Shown here: piece after piece, positions 53,401-62,500 of the stretch
How the letters are laid out: the number at the start of each line of letters is the position of its first letter
Numbering within the stretch: position 1 is the first letter of the stretch
From: Anticarsia gemmatalis
Lineage: Eukaryota; Arthropoda; Insecta; Lepidoptera; Erebidae
Assembly: GCF_050436995.1 (NCBI RefSeq)
Contig: NC_134747.1
Location: 12,221,501-12,285,500, forward strand
DNA: 64,000 bases
Direction of reading: 5' to 3'
The notes under the pieces: generated by a model
Database searches by the model: none
Seen by the model: only the letters and a program-made list of their open reading frames with translations
What the model was told of the DNA's origin: nothing
Made by a program: the position numbers and the translations under genes

Positions 53401-54256
53401 AAGTGTGTACATGCTGCCTTAAGGCTATCAGCTGTGTTCCGAGGCTCTGCGGCTCCAAGCTGAGTGTGTAGTGCTCCAATGTTGTACAAAATACATGCCA
53501 TTTCAAACCTTATGTCTGAGAGAGAACAGCTCATACTGGCATAAAGGTCTTTCCTAGAATAGAATGGTTTGAATGTTTTTATATTCTGACATCTATTGTA
53601 TTGTATGAAAAAAAAATAACAATTGGATTTGTCATGCATTTTCCTCTTTTAAAATATTAGGTTTAGATTTAATTAAGTTAATAATATGAAAAAGGTACAT
53701 AAAGCTACCAAACTATATCATTGTCATAAAGAAGGTTCCAAAACAATAGCATTTTTACAGACAATTGTTATCAGACAATGATCGTATCAACGTCGTATGT
53801 AAACATGTCATCTGATATGATTCATACACACACTTCTATGTGAAAATTAATCAATAATAAGGCAGCCACAAATTTAATTAGATTTACCAGCTGAACGAAC
53901 ACGCAGCGGGTTGACCTTTCGACATCGGGAAACGGCTTTGCATCGCACGTAGCTGGCAAAAATATCTTGTGAGAGCACTAAGCCCTGCTGCGTCGATAGT
54001 AGGTCGCACAGCGGCCGACCGCAGCCCTTCCAACTGATGTATTTCATTGCTATAACTATCTGGATCCTCTCTATAAGCTTCCGCAATGTACTGAAAAAAC
54101 ATACCCACGTAAAAACATGACAAAGAAATGGTGAAATTAACTTTATCAGGGATTACGAGACCTACTTACCTGTTTCAATTTTGGCCCAAAATGCGTACCC
54201 TCTGGGCTCGTCTTCAGTTCAAAACTAAATAAGGGTAATTTTGGAACGGCTTCCAT
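38232..54256 (-). CDS. mop: myopic / HD-PTP (PTPN23 homologue), complete, 21 coding exons
   Basis: This is an ESCRT-associated Bro1-family protein that sorts ubiquitinated receptors into multivesicular bodies; in Drosophila, Myopic affects EGFR, Toll and Yorkie traffic. Coding exons, 5' to 3', are 54256-54170, 54090-53888, 53553-53231, 52595-52422, 51359-51073, 50726-50536, 50182-50038, 49687-49456, 49042-48843, 48199-48067, 47776-47603, 47240-47070, 46852-46766, 46640-45108, 45021-44546, 44461-44318, 44018-43890, 43434-43253, 39789-39605, 39110-38988 and 38452-38232. All introns are GT-AG, every junction keeps phase, and the total is 5,400 bases (1,799 residues plus TGA), close to the family length. 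The start MEAVPKLPLF is nearly identical to the HD-PTP N-terminus. Domain order is Bro1, V domain, low-complexity linker, PTP. The gene is divergent from the row-like gene and lies upstream of spire on the same strand. Confidence 0.95.
38763..38871. mobile_element. Short foldback MITE-like element in mop intron 20
   Basis: Arms of 32 bases at 38763-38794 and 38840-38871 are reverse complements with two mismatches (left arm begins TATAATAGAATACAGGAATT). The 45-base centre has no coding capacity. The flanks show no sure duplication. It lies in the mop intron between exons 39110-38988 and 38452-38232. Confidence 0.65.
40031..40165 (+). repeat. Probable LINE 3' tail in mop intron 18
   Basis: The segment ends in GACCTATATGAATAAATGAT followed by a short (GATTCT/GATTTT)n run. 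This is the typical 3' end of insect non-LTR retrotransposon copies: a conserved tail with AATAAA and a simple repeat. The upstream part (GAACTGGCGGTAAATTCACT) matches the usual body just before such tails. The copy is 5'-truncated, with no coding sequence. Confidence 0.55.
41390..41535 (+). repeat. Probable dispersed repeat fragment in mop intron 18
   Basis: Blocks such as TATCTCTGAAACTACTAGCC, AAGGCTATAGGCTATCTAAC and CCTATAGGAGCGGAGCAGTG resemble a repeat very common in lepidopteran genomes. I rely on memory for that. Only one copy is in this window, so the repeat nature is not shown by this sequence alone. Confidence 0.4.
42014..42787. mobile_element. Nested foldback element, about 770 bp, in mop intron 18
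   Basis: The outer ends are identical 21-base inverted repeats starting GCCCTTCTCCCATTACGATA (42016-42036 and 42765-42785), bounded by TA (42012-42013 and 42788-42789). Inside is a perfect 88-bp inverted repeat, 42524-42611 against 42631-42718, with a 19-base centre. A further exact 66-bp direct copy of the right arm follows (42654-42719 and 42721-42786). A smaller inverted pair, 42480-42522 and 42587-42628, overlaps it. There is no coding capacity. This looks like a non-autonomous TA-target element that grew by internal duplication; the superfamily is unresolved. Confidence 0.8.
44546..47240 (-). CDS. mop: mop exons 12-15: Tyr/Gln/Asn/Pro/Ser-rich linker
   Basis: Residues about 717-1472 are low-complexity. 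The largest exon (46640-45108, 511 codons) is dominated by Tyr, Asn, Gln, Pro, Ser and Thr with few charges, in loose YxYxxQ and PNxxxY arrays, so it looks prion-like. HD-PTP proteins carry a proline-rich region at this place that recruits partners such as TSG101 and endophilin. A charged Glu/Lys/Pro stretch (PKVEPVKKLPPKEEVIE) and ALSAFDLLSDIDF-like acidic short motifs precede the phosphatase domain in exon 45021-44546. No classical PTAP motif was confirmed. Confidence 0.85.
47603..50726 (-). CDS. mop: mop exons 6-11: V domain (ALIX-type coiled coil)
   Basis: Residues about 380-716 make the V-shaped helical domain shared with ALIX, which in that family binds LYPxL-type ligands and, in HD-PTP, other partners. 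The translation is helical and charged throughout, with AGLDRETMTEMRRVVGKV, IIEQNLAAQENIINKLTSVY, LRKREGLINALITSYDTYEE and LLGKSQKGQEFYKKLSHNVS. The last of these matches the end of the ALIX-type V domain. A SINE sits in the intron right after the 49042-48843 exon. Confidence 0.9.
48482..48819 (+). mobile_element. Full-length tRNA-derived SINE with target duplication
   Basis: The copy begins with a tRNA-like head (A box GATAGCCGAGTGGTTTAAG, B box GGTTCGAATCC). A body and a GC-rich tail (CCAGCGTGGTGGACTCAAGG, GGAGGAGACCCTTGCCCTGC) follow, and it ends in a run of A. An 11-base duplication AAACGACTGTG flanks it exactly (48471-48481 and 48820-48830). The first 19 bases of the head are tandemly duplicated. 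It is antisense to mop and ends just 12 bases from the coding edge of mop exon 49042-48843. The intact duplication and poly-A suggest a young insertion. Confidence 0.93.
49078..49142 (+). repeat. Truncated SINE tail in mop intron 8
   Basis: The sequence AAGTCCCCAACCCATATTCGGCC, then CTGGACTTCAGGGCCGATCTCCCC, aligns loosely with the tail of the full SINE at 48482-48819 (AAAGTCCCCAACCCGCACTTG and GTGGACTCAAGGCCTAACCCC). It is a degraded 5'-truncated relative. Confidence 0.55.
50536..54256 (-). CDS. mop: mop exons 1-6: Bro1 domain
   Basis: Residues about 1-380 form the Bro1 domain, the boomerang of helices that binds the ESCRT-III subunit CHMP4/Shrub. Seen landmarks are MEAVPKLPLFSFELKT at the N-terminus, RFEMACILYNIGALHTQLGA with the conserved ILYNIGALH motif, CTHFQNAAWAFQHLREHYPQ, AQAQECILEK, and AFFYKSSLAYLG. 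The last exon here (50726-50536) begins ISGPDIFSRLVPMGAHEASS, the usual transition from Bro1 to the V domain. The first exon is only 29 codons. Confidence 0.95.
50768..50828 (-). repeat. Truncated SINE tail, opposite orientation, in mop intron 5
   Basis: GGTCCCCTGCTGGGCAAGG, CTCCTCCTGAATTGAGG and GGGCTTTGAGT match the reverse complement of the tail of the SINE at 48482-48819 (CCACTGCAGGGCAAGGGTCT, CTCCTCCCGAACGAGGG, AGGCCTTGAGT). It is a degraded copy inserted in the other direction. Confidence 0.6.
52090..52270 (-). repeat. tRNA-derived SINE remnant in mop intron 4
   Basis: Read on the minus strand, 52270-52204 gives a tRNA-like block ending GGTCTTGGGTTCAATTCTGG, with a B-box-like GGTTCAATTC and an anticodon-arm-like CTGCTAATCATGAGG. 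It does not fold into an intact tRNA by eye, and I see no upstream A box of good quality. A SINE remnant is the better reading. Confidence 0.4.
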
Positions 54257-54793
54257 GTTTCTCGAAGCTGTGTTTACCCGTTTCAACTATTTTTCACTCG
54301 GTAAAACAATTTCATCACAAATTGGCTATTTGTTCCACTGTCATTTTTTTGTGTTTCAGTTTGTAGTGTAGAGTATCTGTGTTAGTATTGCGTCAACGAT
54401 AAATATCGGTTTTTGACCATGGACATTCTCGTTGAATCGAGTATAAAATCCATTTATTAGAATTTTGCATAGGTACAACTCCAAGTAATATTGAAATATA
54501 GGAACAAAAAAAACCTATATGCCTTATGATGTGCTAAATATAGGAATAATGAATTATGCTAGTTACTAGCACACTCCAATCTAAATTTATAAAAATTTTT
54601 GATAATCGATATCAAGTTTTGTTGAGTTTTGACAAGCATTTTAATTGTTTCTCTATGGTATTCCAGTTTGGATCTGTGGATTGTGGAGTGTTTGGCGTTC
54701 CTGTTTCTACACTTTATTATTTGTTAATTTTAAGGAGAAATACAAAACAGTTGCGTATATATTAGCTTGTGACCTTTGCAACAAGCTTCCACC
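54257..54793. promoter_or_regulatory. Divergent promoter region of mop and the row-like gene
   Basis: The two start codons face away from each other across 537 bases with no other gene between, so both promoters must lie here or in the first exons. Short palindromes are present: CGATAAATATCG near 54398-54409 and AATCGATAT near 54604-54612. The second resembles the insect DRE (TATCGATA) found in housekeeping promoters. No TATA box stands out. The row-like ATG has a good context (CCACCATGA). Confidence 0.6.
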
Positions 54794-56578
54794 ATGAAGC
54801 TGAAAAAGCCTAAACCCGATACTGATGTGAAAACCCCTGAAAAAGAGGTATTGTTTACAATGTACCTATAACAATCTAAATTATTCTTATAGCCGTAAGA
54901 AAACTACTCTTTCTTCGAACCTGGAGTTGTTTAGTTTGTTGTTTTGACAAATATCGTGGTACTTTGGCTTAGATTCAGTAATTCCGAAAAAGCCGACGTA
55001 AACACACACTTTGTATGTATTTTTTATGACCTTCTGGGAACTGTCAACTGTGAATACATTTTAAAATTTCTTTATTAAGCTGTACAAACCGGCTATAGAA
55101 AGATATTGCTCTCGAGATTTCGATGTTCCAAACTAGATTAAAAGGACACAGTCAATATATGTCATTGTGTAGCATAGTAGTGCTCAAAAATAGTAGGTAA
55201 TAGGTTTTCAGAATAGTTTCTAATGTTTCTTATTATTTTAGGAAGTAATCCCTCCACAAGCGGAGATCATAGAAGCGGATCTCTACAAACGTTCTTACTT
55301 CGGTCCTGATGTACCAACTTTAGAGCTGGAGTGCTGGGAGGAGGAACTCTCTGAGGTCCAACTCCAAGCTTATAAGAATGCTGATGATGAGTACAAGAAC
55401 ATCCAGAGTAAATTGGATGATATGGTCAAAGACACTGGTGGCCAGATTGTGTATAACGGTGACCAGTTCACCGCTTATCAACTTCTTGGAAAGTAAGTTA
55501 ATTTGTTTGTATAGATATTTGTTATAATAAGAGTAATTCAACATTTGGCGTTATTCAAGGTGAAAGTACGGCTTAAAGTTGTTCAATGTTTCTGATAACA
55601 CTTGAATATAGATAGAAAGAGATAGAATGACTTCCAAAAGGAATGATACTTATTAAAAAATTACTACATTATGGTAACAGTGGGCTAAAGCATGCTACAA
55701 ATTTTTTTATTTACCTTCACTGGCATTGGTCACGAGCCTTTAATTAACCTATCTTGCAATTTAGTATTTTACTAAATTATTCCTTAATATGATTACAGAC
55801 AACCTGTACTGAAAGACTTGGAAAGGCAGAGTGCAGAAATCATCAGATCAAGATCTCGTTCTCTATCTATTTCTAAAGAGAAACCTAACAAGCGTGGCCG
55901 TCCAAGACGTAACCGTACAGAGGATAGAGACTATTCCCCATCGCCTATCAGAGAGAAGTCTCCTGAAGTTAAGAAAAAGAAGAAGAAGGATAAGGAGAAG
56001 AAAGAGAAAGACAAAGATAAGGATAAAGATAAAGATAAGGAGAATACTAAAACTAAGGACAAGACTTTGGCTCCTTCTAGTAAGTTATACATCCTTATTT
56101 TTATTTATGGAGTGGACCCAGAATCAAACCCAGCTGAGCTTCGCATTAGATTAGACTTAGCTTGGTAGCATTGATTTCCTTTTAGAGAACCTTAAGGTAA
56201 AATCATTTCTACCAAACCCAATAAAAAAAATTGTAAAGTTAGTCCTATCATATCCTATCCTATTAATCATCTTTAAAAAATATTCCTCTAAGAATTTTGA
56301 TACTGGTTCAATGATTAAATACAAGATAGTCTGCTATTTTCAACCTAAATGAAGAAAAATGCTTTGGTGTCATGTAAAATTAAAAAAACACATGTTATCT
56401 CTTTCATTTACAGATGTCCACAGTGTAGTTACAAATGTACGCCCATCTGAAGCCACAGCTATTGGTGGTTTGCTCACTGGTAGTGCAACAAAGACTACTG
56501 CCATTGTGGATTTGACTAAAGATGAGAATAACAAGAATATTGCTGATTCTAGAGAGGTGTCCTTCAATAAGTTGCAAG
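54794..56578 (+). CDS. row: row-like exons 1-4: N-terminus, AT-hook, SIM-like motif
   Basis: Exon 1 codes 18 residues (MKLKKPKPDTDVKTPEKE). Exon 2 codes an acidic, Glu/Tyr-rich segment around LELECWEEELSEVQLQAYKN. Exon 3 has a serine/arginine patch (RSRSRSLSISKEK), a canonical AT-hook core RGRPR inside NKRGRPRRNR, and a long Lys/Asp/Glu run. Exon 4 ends in AIVDLTKDEN, which fits a SUMO-interacting motif: a hydrophobic core IVDLT next to acidic residues. AT-hook plus SIM-like motif agree with a nuclear DNA-binding role. Confidence 0.8.
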
Positions 56579-59500
56579 GTAATTATTATTCTATTTAATG
56601 GTACACATTATTCTGAAGTTTTATGGTAAACTTTAACTGGGAGTAATACAATAAATACTGTCTTAAATGTGACTGAAATGTCATGATGAATTCCTAAAAG
56701 TTATGAAACACTCATATGTGAGGTTGATAGGTCCATTGTGAGAATAATGCTTGATGAAACATTAATTGGGTAGTCTTTAAAGTTCGATGATGTAAAACAT
56801 ATATTTATTTCTAGATTACTAAGATTTGTATCTAATAATCCAATTAGAACATAACCAAATTTAGAAAGGTTTGAAAGAACTTTATTTTACTTGGATAAAG
56901 ACACTTAAATACAAATCGTTTTTCCTACAGGCAAAACTTTCCCATCACTAGTCGTAGTAGCCCGTCCATACCTCCGCGCGAAGGACTCGGCTCCACCATC
57001 AGACCGCGCGGCGCTAGACAGCAAAGTGAAGTCGGTGCTCATGCACACACCTATGAAGTTTACTGAGTGGCTCATACAACAGGGACTTGTGCGCTCCGAG
57101 CAATGGTGTGTTATACATAATGGGAATAAGCTAAAACTTGGTAAGTAAATAGAGCTGTAAATTTTTGAAATAAATGCCGACACTTTATTTTAGCTTTTCT
57201 TCTTTTTTAGTTCTTTGCAAAAAGCATTTTTTTTGTCTGGTAAAATATGCTACTTGGTGAGATTTTATATTTAATATCTCATCAAGTTGAGAGAAAAATA
57301 ATTTGATCTTGTTTTTTAACCTGTTCCGTGAACTGTTCCAAAGTATTCATTTTAAAATGGGCCAGTTTCTTTTTTGGCCTTAATATTATGTTAAACACTG
57401 CATATTTGTAAAGTAAAATAACAAGATTGATGTTCGTAAGTTACACATCAACTCAAACTAGAGTATATGTTTACGTTAAAATACGCGCACATCATTTATC
57501 TACTGACGATACGAAACTACCAAACCATTAAGCTCTTTCTTCATGTTTGTTACAGGAATGTACTCCGACGTATCTAAATTCCCTTACTCGGGCGGTTATG
57601 TATGGATATCTGAATGCTGCCCCACTAGATTTGTCTCCGTCTACTCAAGTTCTATATTCGAAGGCGCCACCTTCCCTCCAAGCGTACTACTCAAACTAAT
57701 CTACCACTGGGCTTGTCAAACGAATGTACAGAACGTGGTCCAATGGGTGAAAGTAGATAATTTATATGTAAAAGGCTTATTTACTTGGTTAAGAGCTGTT
57801 TGTACATCAGCTATACATCAACATATGGGTTTGTTGGGCGGTGCGGGGAAGAAAGTTGAGGTTGGAGTGATATCTCTTGGAACTACCAGCCATGATGGCA
57901 CGCAGAGACAGGTGAAAGTTGAAGTTCTGGGTGTTTTGGATGCTGTGGAGAAAATTGTAAGTGGATTTTTATATACTCTTTGTATTTTACATTTTATACA
58001 AGCACGGCTTAATATTTTATACATAAAATCACGCCTTCTGCCCATAGGGTTAAGCAGGGACCAGATGTCGGATTAATCGTATTAAAATCTACTTTCCTAA
58101 ATAGTGTAAATTAAAAGAGGTAGAATTGGATTTATAGAGAAAGGAAGCCATAAAAGATTATTACATTTTCATATATCGTCTAGGCCAACTAGCGTTTTGC
58201 CAGCGTGGCGGAATATGAATTCAATATATTATCTGTAGAAGCTGAACAAAATATTACCAGTCATTTCCATCCACAAATACTGAACCCTCTTTGTCATTTC
58301 AGATTCGTCTCCGCGCTGTAGAACCACTCGCAGAACACGAAAAGAACTACAAGAAACGTTTCCAGAAGATTCTAGAGCCATTAACCAACTGGGTTCATCC
58401 ATCCTCTGTCATTCTAACCGACCTGACCGTAGACAAAGGCACTCTAGTGTCTATGGGCTTTAAGAACGTTCACCAATCGTCCTCGCACTCCGACCAACCG
58501 GGCAGGAATACTAATGCCAATATAATGGAGTATTTGAGAAGAATCGTGCCTAGAATGTTCCAAAATACGCTCTCGTTGTTATCTAGGCAAATTATACAAC
58601 AGTTCTTAGATGAATTGGTTTGGAGAGAAATGTGAGTTACATTCACATTAATAATTAGTCTCAATATTTGGAAATGTTCGGATAGATAATAAAAAATAAA
58701 GACTGAAAGAGCAAAGTCTTCTATTGTCACACAGCTTAGACCTTTATTAGACGAAAAATTCATAAATTATTAAAATGTTCTATAAATATTTTTTATATGC
58801 TTTTGCATTTTCGTGTTGTTTACTATCTAATAATTTACACGTGCATAAAAATACCCCAAAATTAAATTCTTATTATATTTTAGATACGGCATATCCCCTG
58901 GACAGGCGTTTGACAACATCGTGATACATATCAGTCAACAAACGAAGATGGAAAGCAAAGATCCTATCACCGTGCGACTTAATAAAATCGCAGCTAATCC
59001 CTTCAAGAATTGGAAGTATCCTAGTGGAAAGGTAAGTAACATTAATAAATAAACGATTTTTTTTTCTAAAGCATTTTTTTACTAGATGCTAGTGTAATTG
59101 TAGTGTATATCTGTCATCGAATAATCATAAACACCGCTTGTTTAGTTTATAATATACCTCCCGAAGTTGCAAACTGTACCCAAACATTTACAACTTAACA
59201 CAATTTTTTCGATAGATTATTATTTATCCCTATCACATCACGGGACAATTTCGAGAAAAAACAACGAAATAAATACCTTCTACTACCTGCTAAGGGAATA
59301 AATCCACTACCTCCGTTTGTAACTAGATCAGAGCAGATCTAATTTAGCCCCCATTTATTGATTTCTGTTTACTTATTAGTCCAAGAAGGAGAAGGCAGAG
59401 GAACCAGAACCGGAGACAGGTCGGAGCAAGCGTGGTCGTAAGAAGAAGGAACCGTCGCCGTCACCTCCACCCAAGAAGAAGAAGAAGGAAAAGACCACGT

Positions 59501-62500
59501 ATATCGAAGATGATGATGAGGAGGTAACCTACTTAATTTGTTTAGTTTTCTCAATACATTTTCGTACAATAGAATCATAGCACAAGTTTATTTTTGTGGA
59601 AACTGTCACATATATTATACTTCTGTTAATTTCTCCTTTCGCGATATCGCAATCAATAGACAATGAATTACGGAACCTAGGAAACAGCCTTATTGTAATC
59701 TTTAAACGTAAAATATACTTTCGATCGTAAGGTCGTTTGTATTCCACCTATGCCTAACGGAAGTAAATTAATTATCATTATAAAGACACAATATTAAACC
59801 TTACAAAAATATATAAAATCCAGACAACCAGAACTTCACAATTCACATTAACTTAGACCGATTTTTTAAATCTACACAAATGAATTCATCAAAATACAAT
59901 TTTATTAGTAACTACTATATTTCTTTCCCCAGATCCCACTAGCCCAAAGTCGTAAAACGAAGATAAAGGAAGAGAAAGACAAAGTAAAAGACAAGAAAGA
60001 AGAAGTCAGCGCCAGAGGTCGTCGCAAGCAAGTGCGGTCGTACGTGGACGATGACCTAGACGATATACCGCTGAAGAACATTAAGAAGGAGGCCGCGCCG
60101 CAGGAGACCGTGTCCATGGAGCGGTACTACTTCGGACAGAAGGGTGGCGATAGTGTGGGGGAGAAGATGACTATTGCTGTTGAGGTAAGAATTGTGTTTA
60201 CTGTAGTTTGAGGGCTAGTTTTAAGACTTGTTAATAAATGTAGCATTACCTATACCTACTAAATCCCTCGTAATCAATAAGTTGATTTAGCAACTTTTAA
60301 GGCAAACATTCCATAGATCACGAACCATTTCAATTAATGAATATTGCTATATTGAAGTGCGTTAGTATAATTACTCAGTTTCGTGAATTATGTACAATAA
60401 AGAGTATCCTCTCATCTTGGGATTAAACCTGCAGACATGACTCAAGCGTGTAATAAATATTACACATTTAATTGGATTATATTATTTAAATATTTTTCAC
60501 ATGAGCTGACTAAGACTAAGTAAATACAAACTTTTAATACTAGAATATTTTTTCGTTTGTTCCAGTGCCCAGTCTGTCACATAGAATTCAACGACAACTA
60601 CCTCCTAATGACCCATCTGTACGGTCACGCGGTACCCTCAGCCGACGGTACAGACACCCCACAATGTACCTACTGTCTCACGAGGTTCCCCGCTCAAGAA
60701 GAACTGGACACGCATCTGAAACACAACCACCCCGCTGATACGAAGTCACCGGATCTGTTCACTTACGCTTGTCTGATTTGTGAGGTGAGTTATACAGACA
60801 CCCCACTGTGCACTTAGACCGTTGCACCTATGAAAATTTTCGATGCTCAGATATTTTAGCCTTCAAGCGCCATACAAATCCAGTAGCGGGACGAATGTCG
60901 ACGATGCGACTCGTGTACTAACCTGAGTGAATTCGCACCTTGTGTATGAAGGTCCTTATTGTCTCTAAGGCTATCTGACTAAAGAGTCAAAAACTAGCTT
61001 TTTGAGAATAAAAAAAAACGAAATGAATCGTTATGATACTTAAGATTTTCTGAATTTACTATAGTTTTTATTAATTTGTGTCATAACAGAAACTCACGCT
61101 GAGTATTGTTAGTCGCGTATACGATACTTACAATTTAATAAATTTACGAACTATAAACATTGCTGGTGCTGCTATTGTGAAGATTTCTCATAATGTCTGA
61201 TCGCTAAAACATTATTTACGTCTTTTAACATTAGAAATATGTATCTAACCTTATTTTATTCTACCCCCAGGTTCGCTTCGCAGCAGTTTTAACCCTAGCC
61301 TCGCACATGCAGAAGACCCACGCTCCACTAGAGCTGCCATACGAGTGTGGCGCGTGTGAGTACCGCGTGTCGTCACACCGCGCCGTCGCTGATCACTTCC
61401 GAACTAAGCACTCGCTCTCACACTCTGTGTTCTGTCCTTATTGTCTCAAGGTGAGTTATATATTTCTATATCACGTTTATGTATATTAGTATGATGTTTT
61501 ATGGACCCTGTGCACCAAAATCGCTGACCCACCAAGACATGTCCATGGGTAAGGCAAGTCTACAGCAGTCTACGAGTCTCTGACGTGATTCTTTTCAAAT
61601 GAAAAGCCGCTGGGATCGAATTGTCGACATGTGACGGTGACTTTGTGTAAACTCCATTACACCTTAAATAATTGTATGTCGAAAAGTCCTATGCTACATT
61701 TCAGGCAATTTGTTTTTATGTGTGTAGGTAATCAAAGTATACGCGGACGGTTACGAACTGACAGCAAACGTAATCCTTTACTTGGATCACTTGAAACAGC
61801 ATCAAGACAAAGAGATGGAAGTCCGCTGCAACAGATGCGTACTAACATTTGTACATCTCGGTAAGTACATACATACACTACTTTTTAGTAATTAATTAGA
61901 ATTAAAAAAAAAGTGATATTTTAGCAATTACAATTTTGCTAGTCGTGTTATTGTAATGGTTATGTGATAGAATGTAAAGTGTATAGGCGGCATTATAAAC
62001 AAGTATAGCCAGCCAAAAAATCAACTAGTAATAACTTCGCAGTATTTCAAATTTTTTGCGATTTGTAACTGGAAAAGTAAAATACATATTGTATCTAAAG
62101 ACATGTTTTTATTACAGGGCAGTTAAAAGAACATCAAGTAAGAGACCACGTTACAGTGGAAGGAGCGACCCCACTGTGTTCAGAAGAACATCTCATCACT
62201 AAACCTAGAGTAAGTTTTTAACATTAGAGCAATTCGCATATGGTTTAAACATTTATTTAGCGTGATTGTTATCTACCTCTATGTAACTATGACATAAATC
62301 TTTTGTCTTTAATTTTTTAAATAGATGTAGAAAATAAATTATTTGCTAATGAAAATGTGTAAATATTTATTGAAAATGTGTTAATAATATAATAACGATT
62401 TAACACTGCATTGGTATCCATGCTCCTATTGCATGATAGATACGTTGTCAAATATATTATGTGTTACTTATATCATACAATGTGTTGTTTAGAATAAAGC

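Noticed and set aside
54556..54765. 69-residue plus-strand frame before the row-like start
   Set aside because: No domain. The ATG at 54794 has a strong context and joins in phase to exon 2. At most this is a uORF in the 5' UTR.
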